From NCBI GenBank assembly GCA_027023425.1, contig JALVVL010000004.1, positions 1 through 64,000 of the forward strand: a DNA stretch of 64,000 nucleotides, in the 5' to 3' direction. The notes under the pieces were generated by a model. It was not told the DNA's origin and did no database searches. It saw nothing but the letters and a program-made list of their open reading frames with translations. Shown piece after piece: positions 33,236 to 42,220 of the stretch. The position numbers were made by a program, and so were the translations under genes. Source of the stretch: Anaerolineales bacterium. Its GTDB lineage: Bacteria > Chloroflexota > Anaerolineae > Anaerolineales > DRMV01. Positions within the stretch are counted from its first letter, which is position 1, and each line of letters begins with the position of its first letter.

Positions 33236-35139
33236 CAGTAATCCCATTCATCCTCCCAATCATCGCGCTTATGGCGTTTGAGGGGGATGAGGTCTTCCTC
33301 GTTTTCACCGTAAGCCATTTCAACAAAGCGGCTGCCTTTTTTCTTTTTCTTCTTTTTCTTTTTGGCCTTGCTGGTTTCTACTTCTTCCTCTTCTTCCACC
33401 TCGGGGATGTCTCCCGTAATTTCAACTTGTGAGAAAAGTTCTTCCAGCGAAGGTTCTTCTTCTTTTTCTTCGGGCTCTTCGGGTTGTCCCTCAGTGGGAG
33501 GTTCTTCGGTGGTTTTTTCTTCCGTAGGCTGGGTTTCAGTTTCTACCGGCGCGGGAGGCTCTTCGGCTTTCGGCTCTTTTTCCGCTTCGGGGGATGTGGG
33601 GGTTTCGGCCTGCTCGGCAGGTTGTTCCTCGGCGGGCGCTTGTTCTTCTTCAAACAGTGCCAATGTGGATTGGATTTGCTCCATTGACTTCGGACCAATT
33701 CCCTCAAGTGCCAAAATTTCATCGGGGTTGAGTTTCATTTGGAGCATCAGGTCGCCGATGGAGTTGTAGCCTGCGTTGGTGAGGGTGATTATGAGGCGCG
33801 GCGAAAGGCCAAGCACGTCCAGCGGCAGTTCAAAGGCATCGTCGGGGATGGTGGCGCGGATTTCGGCGCGCTTTTGAGCTTCTTCGGAAAGAGCGGCCTC
33901 GCGCTGCGCTATCCAGCCGCGCTCAACGCGTTCCACAAACTGGATGAGCAGGCGATATTCTTCGGGGGCAATCAGGCGGCCTTCGGCTTTCTTGGCGAGC
34001 ACGGCTTCCACTTTTTCCATTGTTTCGGCTTCCGCCTGAGCCATTTCGGCATATTCGGGGTCGGTTTGGAGTTTGTGGAGGGCGTCGGCGGCGGCCTCGG
34101 GCAGGCTCTTGATGTCAATGCGCCAAGCGGTCAGTTTGGCCGCGAGGCGCGCGTTTTGCCCCTGCCGCCCGATGGCGAGGCTCAGTTGGTCTTCTGGCAC
34201 CACAACTGTAGCGGTGCGGATTTCCGCTTTTTCGTCCAAGTACACGCCGAGCACCTGCGCCGGGCTTAGGGCTTTGGCGATGAACACGTGGGGGTCTGGG
34301 TCCCACTGGATGACGTCAATTTTTTCGCCGTGGAGTTCGCGCATGATGGCTTGGATGCGGACGCCGCGCAGGCCAACGCACGCCCCCACGGGGTCTATGT
34401 TGGGTGCAATGGCCGAGACGGCGACCTTGGAGCGCTTTCCGGCTTCGCGAGCGATGGCGCGAATTTCCACCTCGCCGCGGTAAATTTCGGGCACTTCTTC
34501 TTCAAGCAGGCGGCGCAGGTAGTTTTTGTGGGCGCGCGAAAGCACAATTTGAGGTCCTTTGTTCCCCGGCTTCACTTCCAGCAAAAGGGCGCGCAGGCGG
34601 TCATGCACCCTAAAGCGCTCGCCCGGAATTTGCTCTTTGCGCGGCAAAATCGCTTCGGCGTTCTTTTCCAACCCTACGATCAGCCCGTTGGGGCGCACGG
34701 CTTGGACGATGCCGCCGATTATTTCGCCCACCATTTTGCTGAAATACTCGTACTGGATTTCGCGCTCCACTTCGCGCAGCCGCTGTTGCAGGACTTGACG
34801 CGCTGTTTGCGCGGCAACCCGCCCCAAAGTCGGCGGCGTTACCTCCACCATCACGACATCGCCAAGCGTAACCTCGGGGTCTATTTGTTCCGCTTCTTCA
34901 AGTGAAATTTCGGTGGCCGGATTTTCCACCTGAGAGACCACTTCTTTTTCCGCCCAGAGGCGGTAAGTGCCTTTTTCTAAATCAAGTTCTACATCAACGC
35001 GCTGTGAACCCGGCGCGCCCACTTCTTTGCGATAAGCCGCGGCAAGGGCGCGTTTAATCACGTCCATCACCGCTTCTTCCGGCAACTGCCGCGCTCCCAG
35101 CAGTTCGTTGAATGCCAGTAGTAGTTCGCTTTTTGCCAT
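33235..35139 (-). CDS. nusA: transcription termination/antitermination factor NusA, C-terminally extended
   Basis: A 634-residue NusA, longer than the usual 340-500. It has the N-terminal RNAP-binding domain (about 1-125, [19 protein letters not shown]), an S1 domain (about 130-200, [20 protein letters not shown]), KH1 ([19 protein letters not shown]) and KH2 ([20 protein letters not shown]). A helix-hairpin-helix unit follows (about 450-505, [15 protein letters not shown]). A long disordered Glu/Pro/Thr-rich tail then ends in a Lys-rich stretch and the WEDEWDY C-terminus. The ATG at 35139 begins the family N-terminus; its GGAG is about 11 bases away, a weak spacing. rimP, often found upstream, is absent here. 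Confidence 0.95.
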   Translation of the reverse strand: MAKSELLLAFNELLGARQLPEEAVMDVIKRALAAAYRKEVGAPGSQRVDVELDLEKGTYRLWAEKEVVSQVENPATEISLEEAEQIDPEVTLGDVVMVEVTPPTLGRVAAQTARQVLQQRLREVEREIQYEYFSKMVGEIIGGIVQAVRPNGLIVGLEKNAEAILPRKEQIPGERFRVHDRLRALLLEVKPGNKGPQIVLSRAHKNYLRRLLEEEVPEIYRGEVEIRAIAREAGKRSKVAVSAIAPNIDPVGACVGLRGVRIQAIMRELHGEKIDVIQWDPDPHVFIAKALSPAQVLGVYLDEKAEIRTATVVVPEDQLSLAIGRQGQNARLAAKLTAWRIDIKSLPEAAADALHKLQTDPEYAEMAQAEAETMEKVEAVLAKKAEGRLIAPEEYRLLIQFVERVERGWIAQREAALSEEAQKRAEIRATIPDDAFELPLDVLGLSPRLIITLTNAGYNSIGDLMLQMKLNPDEILALEGIGPKSMEQIQSTLALFEEEQAPAEEQPAEQAETPTSPEAEKEPKAEEPPAPVETETQPTEEKTTEEPPTEGQPEEPEEKEEEPSLEELFSQVEITGDIPEVEEEEEVETSKAKKKKKKKKKGSRFVEMAYGENEEDLIPLKRHKRDDWEDEWDY

Positions 35140-35212
35140 TTTTCTGTTTTCTCCACGGTCAAGCAGTATGGGGGCGTCCGTGGTGTCGGAGGTAACTTCC
35201 CATAAATACACA

Positions 35213-35237
35213 GAAAAGTGGGGAAAACCCACTTTTC
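35213..35237 (-). promoter_or_regulatory. hairpin in the nusA leader
   Basis: GAAAAGTGGG pairs perfectly with CCCACTTTTC around a 5-base loop. It lies in the short leader between the promoter at 35269 and the nusA start, without a U-tract, so it is more likely a stability or regulatory element than a terminator. Confidence 0.5.
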
Positions 35238-35268
35238 AGCCAGCAACCACGGCCTTCCCCCGAGTGCA

Positions 35269-35297
35269 ATTTTAGCACAGTAGGGGGTGCGAGGCAA
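35269..35297 (-). promoter_or_regulatory. sigma-70-type promoter for the nusA operon
   Basis: On the minus strand TTGCCT (35292-35297) and TAAAAT (35269-35274) are separated by exactly 17 bp. The start site would be near 35262, giving a leader of about 120 nucleotides before nusA. The remaining stretch 35298-35442 shows nothing else I recognise apart from a TATAAT at 35394-35399. Confidence 0.65.
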
Positions 35298-35442
35298 GGA
35301 TTTTTGAAATTAGCCCCCTGCCGACCGGTTGGTAAGTGTTGGGCGCCCGGGAATGGCATTGTAATTTGGCGGCCAAGATGGCGTCAAAGGCAGTATAATC
35401 TTGGTAAACCTCCGTAGCACTTTGCCCTGTAGGAGTTTTGCA

Positions 35443-35631
35443 ATGAGTGTACCGCTTTCTTTGCTAAATAACCCCATTTTGCTTTTCATACTCATCATTA
35501 TCGGCATAGCGCTGGTGGTGGGTTTGTTCAAGTTTGTGATAAAAACCGTGTGGCACTTGGTGTTTTGGTGCTGTTTTGTGGCGGTTTTAGTCGGAATTGG
35601 AGTCGTGATAGGCAAGTACTTTTTGCATTAG
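35443..35631 (+). CDS. small two-pass membrane protein
   Basis: A 62-residue hydrophobic protein of unknown function. After MSVPLSLLNNPI it has two membrane segments (about 10-28 and 38-57) joined by a short loop KFVIKTVWH. AGGAG lies seven bases ahead of the ATG at 35443, and a TATAAT sits at 35394-35399, so it is likely expressed. Its small size and lack of motifs allow no functional call. It lies divergent to nusA and is followed by repeat DNA. Confidence 0.65.
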   Translation: MSVPLSLLNNPILLFILIIIGIALVVGLFKFVIKTVWHLVFWCCFVAVLVGIGVVIGKYFLH

Positions 35632-35654
35632 TAGCCGTTCGGCCTCGGCAAGGA

Positions 35655-36205
35655 GGGACCACGGATTACGCAGATTGAAATAGAAAAACCACAGAAGACA
35701 CAGAAACGCCACAGAAAACACAGAAATTTTCTCTCTGCATCTCTGCGTTATCATCCACAGATTGGCACAGATTTACACCGATTAGATTTGGAGTAAACCG
35801 CAGATTTCGCAGATTACGCAGAACAATCTGCGCTAATCTGTGTAATCTGTGGTTTTTCTCTCTGCGCCTCTGTGTTCCTCTGCGTCTCTGCGTTATCATC
35901 CACCGATTGGCACAGATTTACACCGATTAGATTTGGGGTAAACCGCAGATTACACAGATTACGCAGAACAATCCGTGCTAATCTGTGTAATCTGTGGTTT
36001 TTCTCTCTGCGCCTCTGTGTTCCTCTGCGTCTCTGCGTTATCATCCACAGATTGGCACAGATTTACACCGATTAGATTTGGGGTAAACCGCAGATTTCGC
36101 AGATTACGCAGAACAATCTGCGCTAATCTGTGTAATCTGTGGTTTTTCTCTCTGCGCCTCTGTGTTCCTCTGCGCCTTTGCGTTACCCTTGGCGTTAATC
36201 ACGGT
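35655..36205. repeat. word-repeat array with 145-bp tandem units
   Basis: The 621-bp gap holds no gene. Within it a 145-bp composite unit (W1 hairpin, W3 words, then GATTGGCACAGATTTACACC) occurs nearly three times in a row. The landmark TAAACCGCAGAT starts at 35794, 35939 and 36084, exactly 145 bp apart. The array spans about 35740-36170. Unit differences are few, for example TTCGCAG versus TACACAG. Confidence 0.92.
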
Positions 36206-36252
36206 TACCGCCCTAATGCCGCCGATGGTTTGAAAGCCGAAACGGAGAGGTT

Positions 36253-37380
36253 ATGAAACCAATTACGATAAACGAAGCCCGTCAATGGTACGATGACGAC
36301 CCTACGCACGGCTTTGGGCACGTCTTGCGTGTGTTGCGCTTGGCGGAGTTTTTAGCCGAGCGAGAAGGGGCGGATGCTGAAATCGTGCGCGCCGCCGCCC
36401 TTTTGCACGACGCCCACGGTGCGGCCGACTCCGCTCATGGGGATGAGCGGGCCTCCCACCACCTTGCCTCGGCGGAATTTGCCCGCCGCGTGCTTGTGGC
36501 CAAGGGATGGCCTGAGGAGAAAATTGCCGCCGTTGTGGAGGCGATCCGCTCGCACCGCTTTCGCGCGGGCGCTGAGCCGCAGAGCATTGAAGCCAAAGTG
36601 CTTTACGATGCTGATAAATTGGACGCCATAGGAGCGGTGGGGGCGGCGCGCGCGGTCGCTTATGCGGCTACGCACGGCCAGCCAGTTTATGCTTGCCCAT
36701 CCGAGCATTTCATAGCAACCGGTGAAACCGAGCCGGATGAGCCTCACAGCGCCTACCACGAATTTTTGTTCAAACTGCGCCGCATTCGCGACCGCCTGCA
36801 TACGCCCACGGCGCGCTCAATCGCCGTCCGCCGCGATGAGGTGATGCGGGCTTATTTCCAAGCCCTTGCCGATGAAATGGAAGGCCGCGATTTCGCCGCC
36901 GATGAGTTCGCGGCGCCTGAGGCGTTGCTCGCCCCATTGCTGGTGGAGCGCGGTTGGCGGCTCGCGACCGCCGAATCTTGCACTGGTGGCCTAATCGGAA
37001 GCCGCATTACCGACATCCCCGGCTCGTCTGCTTACTTTGCCGGCGGCATAATTGCCTATGCTTACGATGCCAAGGTGCGGCTTTTGGGGGTGCCGTGGTC
37101 GGTGCTGGAAGCGCACGGTGCGGTCAGCGAGCCTGTGGTGCGCTACATGGCCGAGGGAGCGCGGCGGGCACTCGCGGCCGAAGTCGGGGTCGCGGTCAGC
37201 GGCATTGCTGGCCCGGGCGGTGGGAGCCCGACCAAGCCGGTCGGCACAACTTGGATTGCCCTTAGCACGCCTCAAGACACGTGGGCACGCCGCTTTGTTT
37301 GGCCTCACGATCGCATTGGCAACAAAAAAGCCACCGCTGAACGGGCGCTGCGGTGGCTTGTGGAAGTTTTGAGCGCATAG
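36253..37380 (+). CDS. HD-domain phosphohydrolase fused to nicotinamide-nucleotide amidase (PncC/CinA-C)
   Basis: A 375-residue fusion. The N-terminal part (about 1-210) is an HD-type metal-dependent phosphohydrolase: HGFGHVLRVLRLAEFL, then AAALLHDAHG with the His-Asp pair, SHRFR, and a later YDADKLDAIGAVGAAR. The C-terminal part (about 220-375) is a complete CinA-C/PncC domain with LATAESCTGGLIGSRIT, AGGIIAYAYDAKVRLLG, and VAVSGIAGPGGGSPTKPVGTT. PncC converts nicotinamide mononucleotide to nicotinate mononucleotide. The same domain in this genome's CinA (3279) is decayed, so this fusion probably took over the amidase role. The substrate of the HD part is unknown. A GAGAGG precedes the ATG at 36253. 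Confidence 0.9.
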   Translation: MKPITINEARQWYDDDPTHGFGHVLRVLRLAEFLAEREGADAEIVRAAALLHDAHGAADSAHGDERASHHLASAEFARRVLVAKGWPEEKIAAVVEAIRSHRFRAGAEPQSIEAKVLYDADKLDAIGAVGAARAVAYAATHGQPVYACPSEHFIATGETEPDEPHSAYHEFLFKLRRIRDRLHTPTARSIAVRRDEVMRAYFQALADEMEGRDFAADEFAAPEALLAPLLVERGWRLATAESCTGGLIGSRITDIPGSSAYFAGGIIAYAYDAKVRLLGVPWSVLEAHGAVSEPVVRYMAEGARRALAAEVGVAVSGIAGPGGGSPTKPVGTTWIALSTPQDTWARRFVWPHDRIGNKKATAERALRWLVEVLSA

Positions 37381-37386
37381 CGGGGA

Positions 37387-37998
37387 CTATTTCAGCCGCG
37401 CCAGCAAAATTTTGCGGATTTGCTCTTGGATTTCCGCGCGCGGGAGCGTGCCGTCAATTCGCACCCAGCGTTGCGGTTCGGCCGCGGCAAGGCGCTTGTA
37501 GCCTTCGCGCACGCGTCTGTGGAAAGTGAGGGCTTCGCTGTCAAGCCGGTTTTTGCTGTCCAGCCGCGCCAGCCCCTCCTCAACCGGCAAATCCAGCCAA
37601 AAAGTGAGGTCAGGCCAAAGCCCGCCGGTGGCGTAGTCAATCAAGCGCCGCAGTTCGGACACGTCTTCGCCGCGGGCGTAGCCCTGATATGCCAATGTGG
37701 AATCCGCATAGCGGTCGCAAAGCACCACTTTGCCCGCTTTGAGCGCTGGGCGGATCAGTTCCTCCACGTGCTGGGCGCGCGAGGCAAGGAAAAGGAGTAC
37801 CTCGGTGCGCGGGTGCATTTCATCGTTGGCGTGGTCAAGCAAAATCCGCCGCACTTGGTCGCCGATGGGCGTGCCGCCGGGCTCACGGGTGAGCACCACG
37901 CTGTAGCCTTGTTCGCGCAAAAATTCGGCTAAAGCGCGTATTTGCGTGCTTTTGCCGCTTCCTTCGGTGCCTTCAAAGGTGACGAACAGTCCCCTCAT
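37387..37998 (-). CDS. tmk: thymidylate kinase
   Basis: A 203-residue dTMP kinase, normal length. The P-loop FEGTEGSGKST is near residue 8. LTREPGGTPIGDQVRR follows, and the DRYADSTLAYQG motif lies near 95. A lid region precedes a WVRIDGTLPRAEIQEQ tail. It phosphorylates dTMP, the product of ThyX in this window. Its start overlaps the stop of the upstream ATPase gene (ATGA), so the two are translationally coupled. Confidence 0.96.
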   Translation of the reverse strand: MRGLFVTFEGTEGSGKSTQIRALAEFLREQGYSVVLTREPGGTPIGDQVRRILLDHANDEMHPRTEVLLFLASRAQHVEELIRPALKAGKVVLCDRYADSTLAYQGYARGEDVSELRRLIDYATGGLWPDLTFWLDLPVEEGLARLDSKNRLDSEALTFHRRVREGYKRLAAAEPQRWVRIDGTLPRAEIQEQIRKILLARLK

Positions 37999-39584
37999 TC
38001 CCCCTCCCGATAAATCCGCACACGGCGGAAGGGCTCGCGCCCGTGGGAGCGCGAGGTCAGGTGCGCTTCTTCGGCGAGCCGGTGTTGCATCCGGCGGATG
38101 TCGGAAGGGGCGGGCGTGAGGTCAACCCATTCCGCGCCGGCAAGTACTGCCTCTATCGCCGCTTGCGTTTCGGCGATGATTTGGTCAATGGTCATGTTTT
38201 CGGCTCGCGGCTCAAGGTGAAACAGTCCTTCAAGGAAGGATTCCATCTGCGCCACCGTGTTTGAGCGCAGGACGTGGATGGGCATGCCGCGGTTTTCGGC
38301 GTCTATGATGATGCGCGGGCGCTTGCGGTAGTAGGAGCGCAGGGTGACCAGCACCTCGGCGTCGCGCAGGTTATCCACCACCCGCGCGGGCACGTGCAGG
38401 TATTGGGCGGCTTTGCGCAGGCGGTTGCGCGCCACGCCGTGTGGGTAAATGCGGATGGGTTGCAGGCCGCGCCCGCCGGTGCGCCCGCGCTGGTTGGTGG
38501 GTGCTTCTTCGGGTTGCTCTTCGTTGAATGATTGCGTGCCCATGCGCTTTGGGCCGCGGCGGTCGCGGGCGTTTTCCTGTTTCAGTGTCACTTCCTCAAT
38601 GTGAATTTCGCCGTTTTCGTCGCGATAGCGCAGTTCGGCGTGGAGCGGCGCTCCGCGGAGCAACGCGTCCACCGCTTCGGCGACATCTTTGTGCACCAAC
38701 ATGCGGTCGCGGTCTTGGATTTCAACCAAAATGTCAAACGTGGGTGGCGAGCGGCGCTCAAGCACGGTTTTTTGCGTGCCGCGGCGGCGGGCTTCTTCGT
38801 CCGAAAGCGTAACCGACTCAATGCCGCCGACCAAATCCGAAAGCGTGGGGTTGAGGAGCAGGTTTTCCAGCGCGTTGCCGTGGGCGGTGGCGATGAGTTG
38901 CACGCCGCGCTCGGCAATGGTGCGCGCCGCCAGTGCCTCCAGTTCACGCCCGATTTCGTCAATCACGATGACTTCGGGGTTGTGGTTCTCCACCGCCTCA
39001 ATCATCACCTCGTGCTGAAGCGAGGGCATCGGCACCTGCATACGACGGGCGCGCCCAACGGCGGGATGAGGCACATCGCCATCGCCGCCGATTTCGTTGG
39101 AAGTGTCCACAATCACCACGCGCTTTTTCTCGGCTAAGATGCGCGCGGCTTCGCGCAAAAGGGTGGTTTTGCCTACGCCCGGGCGGCCGAGCAACAGCAC
39201 GCTTTTGCCGCTTTCAATCAGGTCTTGGATGATGTCCACCGTGCCGTAAACGGCGCGACCGACGCGGCAGGTTAGCCCCACCACGGCGCCGCGGCGGTTG
39301 CGGATTGCCGCGATGCGGTGCAGGGTGCGCTCAATGCCGGCGCGGTTATCTTCGTCAAAAGCGCCGACGCGCGCCACTACATAGTCAATTTCTTCGCGCG
39401 TAACCTCGCGGTCGCGCAACACAATTTCGCCGTGCGTAAAGCGCGCCGTCGGCACCCGCCCAAGGTCTAAAATCACTTCCAGCAGGTTGTCGGTGTCGTC
39501 CGCTTTTTCTACCGCTTGGGCGATTTCGGGTGGCAGAACTGCGAGAAGTGCGTGAAGGTCGTCGGTAATTTTGCGTTTGGTCAT
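37995..39584 (-). CDS. SpoIIIAA-like AAA ATPase with R3H domain
   Basis: A 529-residue protein of the R3H nucleic-acid-binding ATPase family found in cyanobacteria and Chloroflexota. A central ATPase domain related to SpoIIIAA/secretion ATPases has the Walker A motif LLLGRPGVGKTTLLREAA and Walker B EVIVIDEIGRELEALAART. The C-terminus carries an R3H single-stranded nucleic-acid-binding domain (RRMQHRLAEEAHLTSRSHG), with the Arg-x3-His pattern preserved. The cellular role is not established. A longer frame upstream runs through W1 and W6 repeats, so I chose the ATG at 39584. Overlap with tmk shows the two are coupled. Confidence 0.9.
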   Translation of the reverse strand: MTKRKITDDLHALLAVLPPEIAQAVEKADDTDNLLEVILDLGRVPTARFTHGEIVLRDREVTREEIDYVVARVGAFDEDNRAGIERTLHRIAAIRNRRGAVVGLTCRVGRAVYGTVDIIQDLIESGKSVLLLGRPGVGKTTLLREAARILAEKKRVVIVDTSNEIGGDGDVPHPAVGRARRMQVPMPSLQHEVMIEAVENHNPEVIVIDEIGRELEALAARTIAERGVQLIATAHGNALENLLLNPTLSDLVGGIESVTLSDEEARRRGTQKTVLERRSPPTFDILVEIQDRDRMLVHKDVAEAVDALLRGAPLHAELRYRDENGEIHIEEVTLKQENARDRRGPKRMGTQSFNEEQPEEAPTNQRGRTGGRGLQPIRIYPHGVARNRLRKAAQYLHVPARVVDNLRDAEVLVTLRSYYRKRPRIIIDAENRGMPIHVLRSNTVAQMESFLEGLFHLEPRAENMTIDQIIAETQAAIEAVLAGAEWVDLTPAPSDIRRMQHRLAEEAHLTSRSHGREPFRRVRIYREGE

Positions 39585-39589
39585 GGGAA

Positions 39590-40072
39590 TTATGAATTGC
39601 GAATTGCGAATTAGGAGTTGCGAGTTAGGTTGGTTGTTAGGTCGTATATTCGTTGGGTCGGGTGCACTATCCACCGATTGGCACAGATTTACACTGATTG
39701 AAGAAAGAAACACAGAGAACACAGAGAACACAGAAAGAGAGAGGGATTGAGGTGCTGAGGGATTGGGGAGTTAGGTCGTTGAGTCGTTAGGTCGTAGGGT
39801 CGTAGGGTCGTAATCTGCGTTAATCTATGGTTCTCATCCACCGATTGACACAGATTTACACCGATTGAAGAAAAACCACAGAGGACACAGAAATTTACAG
39901 AAAACACAGAAATTTTTCCTTTGTGTTCTCTGCGCCTCTGCGTTTCTCTGCGTCTTTGCATTAATCTTGGCGTCCTTTGTGTCCTTGGCGCCCTTGGCGT
40001 TAACCTCTTTGCGCTCTCTGTGTCTCTGTTTCCTCTGCGTCTTTGCGTTAACCTTGGCGCCCTTGGCGGCTC
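39590..40072. repeat. word-repeat mosaic between the R3H ATPase and prmA
   Basis: This gap (39585-40047) holds no gene. It contains a W6 run (TATGAATTGCGAATTGCG), W4 runs at 39620-39660 and 39765-39815, a W5 run in complement (AGAGGGATTGAGGTGC), W1/W2 words and W3 words. Its right end runs into the prmA coding sequence and supplies its last codons and stop. Confidence 0.9.
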
Positions 40073-40971
40073 AAAGTCAAAGTAACCCAATCTTTCTGCT
40101 GGAGGCGGTTTGTGAGGGTGAGGCCGGCGTGGTGGGCGGCGGAGAGTACATCCTCGGCCTGGTAGTCCAAAATGCCGCTGAGCACAAGATGCCCGTGCGG
40201 GGCGAGCAGGTCGGCAAGCCTTTCTTCGTCCAGCAAGCGCACCAAAATCGGCGCGAGGATGTTGGCGAGCACAATGGGCGCGCGGCGCAGGCTTTTGTCT
40301 GCGCGCCGGATTGCCTCCACCGAGCCGACGGCAAGGCGCAGACGGTCTGCCACGTCGTTGCGGCGGGCGTTTTCACGCGCCACCTCCACTGCCTGCGGGT
40401 CGGTATCCACCCCAAAAGCCGCCGCCGCGCCCAGTTTCAGCGCCGCGATGCTCAAAATGCCGCTGCCACAGCCCACATCAAGCACAAGTTCGCCGCCACG
40501 CACCAGCCGTTCCACCTCTTGCAGGCACATTTGGGTTGTGGGATGGGTGCCGGTGCCAAAAGCAGTGCTCGGGTCTATGAAAATCGGGGTGCGGTCGGGG
40601 CGGGGATTTTCCATCCACGCGGGCACAATTATCAGCCGCTTGCCGATTGGGATGGGGTGGTAGTTGCGCTTCCAAGCCTCTGCCCAGTTTTCCTCTTCAA
40701 CGATGCGCCACTCGGCTTTGGGCAAAGGGCTGATGATGCCCAAATGCCACAGCGCCTGCTCAATTGCCGCGCGGGTCTCGTCCAGTTTCTCATCCACAGG
40801 CAAATAGGCGACAACGCGCACTGGGCCGGTCGGCACGCCCTCGCCATCGGGCTGGTCGGCTATCGTGGTAGATTCTACCACCACCTTGCCCGGCGCAAAG
40901 CGGGAAAGCACATCGGCAACTGCCTCGGCAAGTTCGCCGTCAAGTGTGAGTGAAACTTCCATCCAGCGCAT
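40048..40971 (-). CDS. prmA: ribosomal protein L11 methyltransferase
   Basis: A 307-residue PrmA that trimethylates L11. The SAM site VLDVGCGSGILSIAALKLGA is near residue 165, preceded by the PSTAFGTGTHPTTQMCL motif that defines the family. VLANILAPILVRL near 232 contains the NxLA-type substrate motif. Its position directly after dnaJ is common. The C-terminus ends ...LTLSRQGRQG, where the last residues and stop are encoded by a W3 repeat (CGCCAAGGGCGCCAAGG); the conserved fold ends just before. An internal Met three codons in (MEVSLTLDG) is an alternative start. Confidence 0.95.
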   Translation of the reverse strand: MRWMEVSLTLDGELAEAVADVLSRFAPGKVVVESTTIADQPDGEGVPTGPVRVVAYLPVDEKLDETRAAIEQALWHLGIISPLPKAEWRIVEEENWAEAWKRNYHPIPIGKRLIIVPAWMENPRPDRTPIFIDPSTAFGTGTHPTTQMCLQEVERLVRGGELVLDVGCGSGILSIAALKLGAAAAFGVDTDPQAVEVARENARRNDVADRLRLAVGSVEAIRRADKSLRRAPIVLANILAPILVRLLDEERLADLLAPHGHLVLSGILDYQAEDVLSAAHHAGLTLTNRLQQKDWVTLTLSRQGRQG

Positions 40972-40974
40972 GGG

Positions 40975-42114
40975 CTACCCGAGCAGGTCTTTCAGGCGGT
41001 CTAACAAACTGCGACTTTGGGGGCGCACCTCGGTTCCGAGGCTTTTTGCCAGTTCTTCAAGCAGTTCACGCTGATGGGCGTTCAAGCGGCGGGGCACTTC
41101 CACGTTGATAATCACAATTTGGTCGCCGCGGCCGGGGCGTTGCAGGTGCGGCACGCCCTTGCCGCGCAGGCGGAAAATCTGCCCGGGCTGGGTGCCGGCG
41201 GGGATGTTCAACTCCTCCTCGCCGTCAACCGTGGGGACTTTGACCGTTGCGCCCAGCGCGGCTTGGGCGATGTTGATGTTTAGCGTGAGCACAATGTCGT
41301 CGCCGCGGCGCTGGAAGAATTTGTGCGGCTTGACGCGGATTTTGATGTAGAGGTCGCCGCGCGGCCCGCCGTTTTCGCCCAGTTCGCCCTCGCCCGCAAT
41401 GCGGATTTGCGTGCCCGTGTCCACGCCCGCGGGGATGGACACCTTCTTGCGGATGGTTTTAGAGACCGCGCCGCGCCCGTGGCAGGTTGGGCAGGGGTTA
41501 GTGATGACCTCGCCCGTGCCTTGACAGGTGGGGCAGACGGTCTCCTGAACCATTGTGCCGAAGAAAGTGGAGCGCGTTTGCCGCACCACGCCGCTTCCGT
41601 GGCAGGTTGGGCAGGTTTGCGGGCGGGTGCCGGGCGCGGCTCCGGTGCCGTGGCAGGTTGGGCAGACTTCTTGACGCGTGAATTGCACCTCTTTTTCCGC
41701 GCCAAAGACGGCTTCTTCAAAATTGAGCGTGAGGGTGATTTGGATGTCGCGGCCGCGGCGGGGGCGCTTTGTCGTGGAGCGACTGCGCCACGCGCGCCCA
41801 AATCCGCCCATCCCAAACAGTTCTTCAAACAGGTCGGCAAAATCGCCAAAGCCGAAATCGCGCGCTCCACCAAAGCCGGAGCCGACGTCGCCTCGGCCAA
41901 CTCCGGCGTGCCCGAAGCGGTCGTAGGCGGCGCGCTTCTGCGGGTCAGAAAGCACGGCGTAGGCTTCGTTGATTTCTTTGAAACGCTCTTCGGCGTCGGG
42001 ATGCTTGCTGACGTCGGGGTGGTATTCGCGCGCCAGCCGCCTGAACGCCGCTTTGATTTCCTCTTGCGTCGCCGTGCGAGAAACGCCTAAAATTTCGTAG
42101 TAGTCACGCGGCAT
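40975..42114 (-). CDS. dnaJ: chaperone protein DnaJ
   Basis: A 379-residue type I DnaJ. The J domain has the HPD loop (REYHPDVSKHPDA) near residue 32. A Gly/Phe-rich linker follows. The zinc-binding region has four CxxCxGxG units: CPTCHGTG, CPTCHGSG, CPTCQGTG, CPTCHGRG. The C-terminal substrate-binding domains end with NIEVPRRLNAHQ-like sequence (VEVPRRLNAHQRELLEELA). It stimulates the ATPase of DnaK, encoded just upstream. GGGAG lies eight bases before the ATG. Confidence 0.97.
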   Translation of the reverse strand: MPRDYYEILGVSRTATQEEIKAAFRRLAREYHPDVSKHPDAEERFKEINEAYAVLSDPQKRAAYDRFGHAGVGRGDVGSGFGGARDFGFGDFADLFEELFGMGGFGRAWRSRSTTKRPRRGRDIQITLTLNFEEAVFGAEKEVQFTRQEVCPTCHGTGAAPGTRPQTCPTCHGSGVVRQTRSTFFGTMVQETVCPTCQGTGEVITNPCPTCHGRGAVSKTIRKKVSIPAGVDTGTQIRIAGEGELGENGGPRGDLYIKIRVKPHKFFQRRGDDIVLTLNINIAQAALGATVKVPTVDGEEELNIPAGTQPGQIFRLRGKGVPHLQRPGRGDQIVIINVEVPRRLNAHQRELLEELAKSLGTEVRPQSRSLLDRLKDLLG

Positions 42115-42129
42115 TTGGGACTCCCGAAG

Positions 42130-42215
42130 GGGGTGTCAGGTGATTTAGTGATGCAGTGATGCCCTGATGCCCTGATGCAGTGTTCCAGTGTTCCGGTGTT
42201 TCGGTGCTACGGTGT
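42130..42215. repeat. short low-complexity run between dnaK and dnaJ
   Basis: Two word types are iterated: GATGCAGTGATGCCCTGATG and GTGTTCCAGTGTTCCGGTG. They resemble, in the complement, the CTGGAGCACC/CCGGAGCACT pair just before lutB (6172-6204). They are distinct from the W1-W6 families but share the iterated-word design. Confidence 0.7.
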
Positions 42216-42220
42216 TCCGG

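Noticed and set aside
35740..36200. Open frames across the tandem repeat array
   Set aside because: The same peptide types (Arg/Gln-rich or Cys/Leu-rich) arise from every W mosaic in either strand, so they reflect repeat composition, not genes.
42130..42215. Promoter or operator between dnaK and dnaJ
   Set aside because: The segment is only low-complexity word repeats; no -35/-10 pair or CIRCE copy is present.
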